Source of the DNA: Gymnorhina tibicen
Lineage: Eukaryota; Chordata; Aves; Passeriformes; Artamidae
Assembly: GCA_013399875.1 (NCBI GenBank)
Contig: VXAZ01000953.1
Span: 861,336-925,335, forward strand
DNA: 64,000 bases
Reading direction: 5' to 3'
A program made the position numbers and the translations under genes. Below the pieces are notes generated by a model, which saw nothing but the letters and a program-made list of their open reading frames with translations, searched no databases and was not told the origin of the DNA. Numbering within the stretch: the first letter of the stretch is position 1; each line of letters opens with the position of its first letter. Shown piece after piece: positions 11,501 through 64,000 of the stretch.

Positions 11501-12207
11501 TTCTTCTGCCAGCCGCCAACAGCATGGGGGAACCAAAACGGTGTGTGGAGCTCAGTGCAGAATTCTGCCTTTCCAGTTCAACCTCCTCTCCTTTATTCAC
11601 ACTCAGTAGCCAGAGGAGAGGTTCAGGACAAATAGGGCTCAATTTCCAAGCCACAAAAAATCCTCTCCCACTGAAATTACTGTCTTTCAGATGGTTTTGT
11701 TGGCTTTAGAGCTCAGCTTCACATTCATACCGTGCTGGTGCCATGAAGGTGCTTTACAAGCTGTATCCAGCTCCCAGACAACTATGATTAAGTGATCAAT
11801 GACTGCACATTGCTACTCTTAATTTATATGGCTTTTGCCCTGGGCTGAGGTTGGCTTTCACAAATGGATATGAATAACTGCCTTGTGACAATAACTGGTT
11901 GCTAATATATCAGAGAAACAAAATAGAAATGAAACTTCTAGCGATGCTGATACACATCTGGGAAAAGACAGGCAAATACACTCTTTCTGAACATTTATAT
12001 TAGATAAACCGGAACGTATCTAAAAAGAAAAGTATGCTTTAATGCAATGCACAACACTAAATACAATTTCCCTGCACCCTGAGGAAGCCCTCAGTGGAAA
12101 GTTACATTACAGAAAAAAAAAAAAGAAAAAAAGAAGAGAACTTCTCAAGCCAAGCTCCAAGAATGAGCTGTATTTATTCTAATTAAGGAAGGTGGTTTAG
12201 TACTCAC
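8522..12207 (-). other. Intron 1 of the minus-strand immunoglobulin gene
   Basis: A 3.7 kb phase-1 intron joining the signal-peptide exon (donor GTGAGTA) to the V exon. It holds a 29-base nearly perfect palindrome at 10227-10255 and short AT-rich and TTA-rich stretches (about 9736-9760). No CR1, coding exon or RNA gene is recognised. Confidence 0.6.
10227..10255. repeat. Perfect inverted repeat, 14-bp arms, 1-nt spacer
   Basis: The arm gttgaagtatcttg (10227-10240) is followed by a single A and its exact reverse complement (10242-10255). It lies in intron 1 of the immunoglobulin gene and is not part of a recognised transposon. Confidence 0.9.
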
Positions 12208-12274
12208 CCACCACCAAGAAGAAGATGAATGAAGACACTGCAGATCTATAGAGTTTCCCAATGTGCTGGCTCAT
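12208..12274 (-). CDS. Ig-superfamily receptor, exon 1: start codon and signal peptide
   Basis: Minus-strand ATG at 12274-12272 opens MSQHIGKLYRSAVSS followed by the hydrophobic core FIFFLVV, a plausible cleavable signal peptide of about 22-25 residues. The exon ends after 22 codons plus one base at a consensus donor (GGTG|GGTGAGTA, intron starting at 12207). This phase-1 end matches the V exon start exactly, creating Asp at the junction (G+AT). With the V-set and membrane exons the gene encodes a type I membrane protein of roughly 220 residues or more. No CpG island or clear TATA box is seen upstream, which fits a tissue-restricted immune gene. The nearest CpG island, at 15.4 kb, is assigned to the plus-strand gene. 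Confidence 0.75.
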
Positions 12275-12949
12275 GGTTGCTGAAGTATATGGCCTCACCA
12301 TCTGTCCCTCTGATAGTAAAAAATATGTATATATTATAGCAACAGGACCTCCCATTCTGCCCAGTGAATGTCACCCTTACTAAAGTTACCACAGCTTTGA
12401 GCTCACAGTGCTCTGCCCGCTCCCTGGATGAGAGCCACGTTTGAAGTGACAACAATGACTTCCCTGGGGGCTGTTCTGATCCCTCTCTGAGAATATGTCT
12501 AAAATGCTCTGAGAGCAGAGGGAAGATAATACATTGTTTTTCACTTTAGGCTTGTATAAACCACAACTTTGGGCTGAGTACAGAATATCCAGATACTCCA
12601 AAGGAGACCTCTCTTCTGCTGAACCCCTCCTGAGTGACGGTAAGAACACAAAGAGCATTGGCTTCATTTTCTGAACAGCCAGACTAATGCACCACAATAT
12701 CACCCTAATGCACCACAAAAGGAAGTTTCAGGAACTCAGTATCTTTGTGGCTATATGCACATGGTGTTTACAGATAACCTGTATTCCCCAAAGTGTTTTT
12801 TTCAGTGCAGAACAAATCCTTTTTCATCAAAAGTTGACTACTTAAACTCTGTTTATATTTAAGTAGAGCTTGTCTATGTGACTTGGGTGGAGGGGAAAAC
12901 TGCTGGAGGGGGTGGCCTATCTGCAAAACCAGCAGATGTGCTCTGACAC
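12275..12949. other. Upstream region of the immunoglobulin gene
   Basis: Presumed 5' UTR or promoter side of the minus-strand gene. The short frames here have no domain character. No element of promoter type can be picked with confidence. Confidence 0.4.
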
Positions 12950-13585
12950 CAGCAGTGTGCCCAGGTGGCCAAGAAGGCCAATGGCATCCTGGTCTGTATC
13001 AGGAATAGTGTGGCCAGCAGGGCCACAGAAGTCATTCTTCCCCTGTACTCAGCACTGGTGAGGCTGCACCTTGAGTGCTGTGTCCAGTTCTGGGCCCCTC
13101 AGTTCAGGAAGGACGCTGAGATGCTCGAACATGTCCAGAGCAGGGCAACAAGGCTGGTGAAGGGCCTGGAACACAAGGACTATGAAGAACAGCTGAGGGA
13201 GCTGGGGTTGTTTAGCCTGGAGAAAAGGAGGCTAAGAGGTGACCTTATCACTCTCTACAACTGCCTGAAAGGTGGTTGTAGTCAGGTGGGGGTCGGTCTC
13301 TTCTCCCAGGCAACCACTGACAGAAGGAGAGGACACAATCTTAAGCTGCACCAAGGGAAGTTTTAGGTTAGACGTTAGAAAAAAATTCCTCACTGAAAGA
13401 GTGATTGGGCACTGGAATGTCTGCCCAGGGAGGTGGTGGAGTCACCGTCCGTGGATGTGTTTAAAAAAAGACTGGATGTGGCACTCAGTGCCATGGTTTA
13501 GTTGATGAGGTGGTGTTAGGTCATAGGTTGGACTAGATGATCTTAAAGGTCTTTTCCAACCTAGCTCATTCTGTGATTCCGTGAA
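12950..13585 (+). repeat. CR1 LINE, truncated copy with the reverse-transcriptase C-terminus and 3' end
   Basis: Begins in the C-terminal part of CR1 ORF2 ([38 protein letters not shown], [24 protein letters not shown] motifs, [16 protein letters not shown]) and continues through the 3' region ('ggttggactagatgatctta', 'cttttccaacctagctcatt'), ending 'ctgtgattccgtga'. The 133-codon frame at 12965-13366 is an unusually open remnant for a 5'-truncated copy, suggesting moderate age. It is a dead element lying between the two genes. Confidence 0.9.
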
Positions 13586-15400
13586 TTAGTCTGTGTTTAT
13601 ACAAGGCCCACACAGAGCATGACTTTGTGAGAGGAGCTGCAGCAGCTCCAAGCCCCACCTGTACCACCCAGCCCTGCCAGCCGTGCTACCCCTGTACCAA
13701 GCGTGGGCTACTGTCACTATTTGGCTGACACCTCTTCCCTCAACTACAGGACTAGGGATTATGGCACACTTTATCTAATGATCTTGTCTATCTTTAAAAC
13801 TCTCCAGGTAATGGGACTGTGCTTGAGTATCCGGTAAAGACTCAATTCCATTAACTCTTACAGCACAATCCAGCTGAGAGAGGCATGAGTATTTCTGCTT
13901 TTCTTTGCATTTGAAAGCAAAAAGGACCCACACTTGATTTGCAAAATTTGGCTAACCAAGTAACATCAAGAGGAACAGTCCATTCCTGGAGTCACCAGTC
14001 GTCACTCTAGCTTTGGTGTGCTGATCCCAAAAGCAGTGGAATCAGTGAGAGCAGGATAGGCTAGAGGGAGTATAGTTAAATACTGGGAGGCAAATACTTC
14101 TCTGAAATGGCTTGGGAGAGTGGGAAGACCTGTGATTATCAGGCAGGAATCATATTAGGAAGGGAACTGGGACCAAGTGCGGAGCAACAAAGCACTTCAG
14201 AAGAAAGATGGAAGTTTGTGAGGTTCTTCTGAAGGAAGTACCACTGAAGTGTTAGTGAGAAAAGCCAAAATATCCATGAAAGGAAGAAGTTAGATGAGTC
14301 AAAAACTATGAAGAGTTTGAGCAGGGAATAACCAGAAGAGTCACAGGCACCCAGCAGATCAAGAGGATTTGGGACCGAGTTCTTGGCTTAGAGTACTGAT
14401 TGTGCCTGCCTCAGAGGAGTCAGTGTGTGAAGATGGATCTGAACCAAAAGCAATCCAAACACTGTCTGATTTAAACCCAAGTACTTGGTGTGCTTCAAAA
14501 ACACCCTTCAAGTGTGTTGAGATGGACATACCACCATTGTTCCTGCAAATGCTATTTATGTGCATTTCATCCAGAACTAGCAACTCTCTTGAGAATCCTG
14601 CATTAAGTAGGTCATGCCTGAGCCAAAGTGCCAGATCAGCCAGCTTTTAACGGAGGGAATACAAAGGGGGTTAGTGTTGCAGGCAGCCAGTAGTTGAACA
14701 TGAAGCTTCTCCCACTTGGATAACCCAACATGATTCAGTTTTTGGACAAAAAGAAAAATAAACTGGTACCCTGAGTGCTGTTGAAAAAAGCCCTCAAAAT
14801 TAAGAGTTTCAGGTGCAACTCAAGAAAGCAAGGAATAAAAATTAAACAAAGTGCACATTCTTTTTTACACTTTCTTGTAAATTTTGGAGACTTGCTGTTG
14901 CTTGCATTAAAGCTGTCCTGTCTGGGCCAACAGCTGGGAGGGGGTGTCACCCACGGGGACTTCGCGCAACTTTGCTAATGTAGCAATGAGCAGGTATCAC
15001 AGGGCCCTGAGATGTCCCTTCAGGGAGAGCCTCCACACACTTTCTGGGGAAGAGGCAGAGAGAAAGGGGACAACAGGAAGAAGCAGTGTTGTTACAACAG
15101 GCTGCTTTACTCCTCCTTCCCTTGGCCAGCCATCCATCCATCACTTTTCGTCATCTACCAGCCAACTACCCAGCAATGTGATTTCTTTGCACCGCACAGG
15201 GCCCTTCTTTTTGTCTGAGGGGACCTGAGAGCACAAATCTGTGAGCCATCATCGCTCCGGTTGGGTCCCCCGATCTGAGGAGCCCTCCGGGTGCTCAGAG
15301 CTTGGGGCAGAAACAACTCGGCGCTGCTCAGCAGCTTCAAAAACGACACCCAGGGTTTCCTGGGATGAGACTTCCCCTCACTGACTTCCTTTATGTCACT
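13586..15400. other. Intergenic DNA between the divergent genes
   Basis: Separates the CR1 copy from the GRAMD1C CpG island. No exon, repeat family or RNA gene is recognised. GC content rises from about 14.9 kb toward the CpG island. Confidence 0.5.
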
Positions 15401-15439
15401 CATCCTCTGCTTGGCCCGCAGCCAGCTTTCCCCCTCTCC

Positions 15440-16400
15440 CCCTAGGAGTGCCCCAGGAGCGGCCTCTCGGCGGTGTTTTCCGTCGAATCCCACGAATTCG
15501 GGATTTGGGAGCCGTTTTGCTGCCCGGGCGCTGTTTAACCGGCTGCGCTCACGGAGGGCGGCGGGCGCGGGACTCTCCCTCGGGCAAGAGGCAGCGAACG
15601 CCGCCCCCCCGCAGCCGGGAGTTTTTTCCTACTACAGCCCTCAAACTTTCCACCGGCGCGGAGGCTTTCCAGTTAACCCTTGTGGAAGCCGCAGAGGGGC
15701 TGCCGCGGCCGGGCGAGGGGGGGACCGGAGGCGCCGCAGCGCTCTCCGCCCCCCATGACGGCTCCCCCTCCTCAGCACCAGCGGCGCCGCTCGCCCCTGG
15801 CAGCCTCCTCCCGCCGCGGGCCGGCGGCGCGGCCGGCGCCGGCCCCTTTAAATGGCGGCCGCGGCCCCTAGCATATTGGGACAAAGAGTNGGGAGCCGCA
15901 CGGGCCGGCCCCGGACGGGCAGCGGTCGGCGCGGCCCCGCGGGCAGCGCTGGGAAGCTCCGCCGTCCCCACCCACCTCCCCGAAAGTTTTTGGGGCGAGG
16001 CGGGGCCGGGGGCAGGGTGGCCCCCGGGGCTCCCAGATGAGGGGGCGCGGCGAGCGCCCCGCGGGGTCCGCGCAGGGAGGGTGTGGGCTTCCGGGAGACC
16101 CAGCGCGGAGGCGGCCGCGGGGCAGCCGCTGCACCCGGGCGTTATGGGGGGGCGGGAGCGGGCGAGCAGCAACTGGTGGGGGTTGCAGCGAGCCCGGGTG
16201 TGTGTGCGTGGAAAAGCCCCCCGGGGGCAGCTCAGCTCTCAGGCCACGTAGCCTGGGGTGTCTGTGTCTTTGCCTTGCCCCGCTGTCCCGGGGCAGCGCT
16301 GGGTGGGGGTGCGCACCCCGGGCCGGCCGGGGATGACCCAACACCGGCTCGGGTCTGAGTTGGTTTGGAGTCGAAACCTAGCGTTGCCTCATCCCGGCGG
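15440..16400 (+). promoter_or_regulatory. CpG island, probable GRAMD1C promoter and first exon
   Basis: About 1 kb of dense CpG (runs such as gcgggcgcggg, gccgcggccgggcg, ggccggcgcggccggcgcc), in strong contrast to flanking DNA. It lies 0.7-1.7 kb upstream of the first recognisable GRAMD1C exon. Near its centre 'cctttaaATGGCGGCCGC' (about 15844-15861) combines an AT-rich spot with a YY1-like ATGGCGGC core. A G-quadruplex motif of four G-runs sits at 15992-16017. The base at 15890 is N. Exon 1 must end in phase 0 to join the exon at 17116, but I could not select one ATG/donor pair. Candidate ATGs are at about 15757, 15852, 16037 and 16144. Confidence 0.75.
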
Positions 16401-17115
16401 ATCCGGTACTACAGGCGAGGTTACTGGTTAGGGCCCTGGGCTGGTTTTGTACCGTTTGCTGGATGTGATGGCACAAGTGACTTTCTGCGTCTCAGTTTCC
16501 CTTCACAAAATAAAACTGACCTCCAAAGCGAAGAATACTGATAACAAGGGAGAGTGCTACAGAATTAGAAAACAGTGCTGCTTATTATCTTTATAGTAAG
16601 TGATGTGAGTAAAATTATTTGCCTCTGAAGTGTTGGGCTTGTATTTATATGCAGTTTATAGTGTAACTAACAGTAAGTATAAACATTTGATGTATCAGTA
16701 TTATAATAGTACATGTCAGTCCTGGTAAAAATGCTACACCTGTATGATCTTTCTCAGGTTCTGAAAGGTCTCAGAGGTTCTTGAGACGTGCTGCATGTTA
16801 GGCACTGATGTCTCGCGTCGATGTTATTTCAGTTCTAAGTATCTGTGCAGCTTCAACGTGCAAGTTGGGGGGCTGCCGTGGAAATAAAATACTTCGATAA
16901 AAAATGTAAAAAAAATTTAAATATATTACAGTCTAGGGGGAAAAAAAAAACCCTCCAGTGAGAAAGCTGTCAGTGGGAAGTGTTTCCATGCCACTCACCT
17001 TGGTGAAACTACCATGTCAGGTTTCATTTAATATACAGCTGTTAAATGGACTAACCATCTTAATTCACCTTTCTCCACCATTGCTGAATTACATACCTTA
17101 CTTTTTTGTTCACAG

Positions 17116-62732
<45,617 letters not shown>

Positions 62733-64000
62733 GTAGGAATTTTTTATATCAAGTGTTTTCCAAAAGGTGTGTTCAAGAATGCATAACTCTTAAAGTAGTG
62801 CAAGAGTAGCACTTGTGTATATATTACTGTTGTCTTGATGTAATTGGTGTGATAGCAAATGCTTTAGTGAGTTCAAGCTTCTTCAAGCTTGCATAAAGTA
62901 GATTTGGAGCATGCATGGTCACTTTTATCATGAGTATCTCATGAAATCAAGCCTAATATCACCTTCAGCTTTAAAACAAACAAAAATCAACCAAAGTCTA
63001 AAATGCTGTTCTGTATCTGCAAAGGATTGAAAATGAGATTGGATCAGGAAAAAAAAATTAACCTGATTCTTGTAAAGTTTCTGAAAAATTGCTTTTATTC
63101 TTCAAATAACTGCACACACAGGTCATGAGTTGATTAAACTTTCCCACTTGCCTCTTGGCCCTGTCATCTCAGTTTTGGTTATTTATTTCTAATGTTAAGA
63201 AGTCTGTTTCCCATATGCTTCTGTAATTTCTGGGTCACTGAAGCATTTCTTGCAGTTCCACTGCCCTTTGGCATGACAGACTTGGCCACCAGCATATACA
63301 ATATGAGCTCCACCTAGAGAGATGAGGAACATCTGTGCACTAGTTTGCACTAGGGAGTGGTGGATTCCATGACAGAAACTGAATTGTAAACAGTGAACTA
63401 GGAGTGTGTGCACTTCCCTAAATGGGGAGACAACACTGAGTACAGCCCTGAGAGAATATTTGGATCAGCAGCATGTGTAAAGGACTTTTTATCTATCTGA
63501 AATTGCTTCCTAATTACTTAATTTTGCTACTGCTGCTCCACCTTTTCAGATGAGCGTGTCTCTCAGTGTACGCTACAACTTTTATGTATGTCCTTTGTCC
63601 AGGGCAGGATGTGCAAAACTGGAATTATATTTAAAGATCAGCCTGCCCACAGTGATAGGTGTCCAGTTTGGAGAGAACATGCACACTCTGTCCCTCAGTA
63701 GTGTCTGATCCCTGTTGCCTGATGAATAGCAGATGGCCTCTGGAAAGGCTGTTTTCAGGACAATAGATAAACCAAGCCAGTAAGGATGGGACAAGTTACA
63801 GGAAAGCGTGACTGACACTGGTTGTCAGAAAGATGAATGTGAGCAGGAGAACAAACAGTAGAGAGCCACTTTGCAGCCTGTCTCTGCTGTGTGTGACTAG
63901 CAGCACAGGTGCTGAATGTTAGGAATGGATGGACTGCAGCCTTCTCAGGCTATTCAGGTTTAATGTGACCATGTTCCAGCACTCTGTTCTCCCCAGCAGT
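62733..64000 (+). other. GRAMD1C intron 14 (partial, runs off the window)
   Basis: No open frame here encodes a hydrophobic helix with a phase-1 acceptor, so the membrane-anchor exon lies further right. No repeat is recognised. Confidence 0.75.

Noticed and set aside
12965..13366. 133-codon ORF that could be taken for a gene
   Set aside because: Its motifs are those of the CR1 reverse-transcriptase C-terminus and it is followed by a CR1 3' end, so it is a transposon relic.
15448..16251. 267-codon open frame across the CpG island
   Set aside because: GC-rich DNA has few stops. The product is low-complexity Pro/Ala/Gly/Arg with an N in it, and the opposite strand is equally open (15549-16172). 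No domain or splice support.

Overview
The window looks like a stretch of avian (or more broadly sauropsid) nuclear DNA. It has intron-rich genes with GT-AG splice sites, a single-copy vertebrate gene closely resembling GRAMD1C, several truncated CR1 LINEs of the kind that dominate bird genomes, one solo retroviral LTR, and CpG islands in otherwise AT-leaning DNA. There is no bacterial-style gene organisation. Most short open frames are chance ORFs in introns.

Left part (1-12.3 kb, minus strand): a small immunoglobulin-superfamily gene. A signal-peptide exon (12274-12208), a complete V-set exon (8521-8087) and a transmembrane exon (from 6525) join in phase 1 at strong splice signals. The V domain ends in a GxGT J-like strand, as in CD28/NKp30/CD8-type domains, but I cannot name an orthologue. 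The cytoplasmic end is unresolved. The best-signalled terminal exon starts at 5321 with AATAAA at 5216-5211, and a tyrosine-rich ORF at 2512-2341 is an alternative. CR1 fragments lie at about 3.34-4.1, 4.23-4.35 and 12.95-13.59 kb.

Middle (15.4-16.4 kb): a strong CpG island on the plus-strand side, the likely promoter and exon 1 of GRAMD1C. Exon 1 itself could not be placed, and there is an unresolved base at 15890.

Right part (17.1-64 kb, plus strand): thirteen coding exons of GRAMD1C (Aster-C), phase-compatible throughout and giving about 529 codons. They encode the acidic N-terminus, the GRAM domain (exons 3-6), a Ser/Glu-rich linker (exons 7-9), the sterol-binding ASTER/VASt domain (exons 10-13) and a basic segment (exon 14). 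The ER membrane anchor and C-terminus lie beyond the window. The product is expected to sit in the ER at plasma-membrane contacts and move cholesterol non-vesicularly. Within the introns are a second CpG island (about 44.5-44.8 kb, a possible internal promoter), a minus-strand solo LTR (27.34-27.82 kb), a CR1 (59.2-59.7 kb), poly-T/poly-C tracts and several near-perfect inverted repeats.

The two genes are divergently arranged about 3 kb apart: an immune-type receptor on the minus strand and a lipid-transport gene on the plus strand. I see no sequence evidence that they act together.
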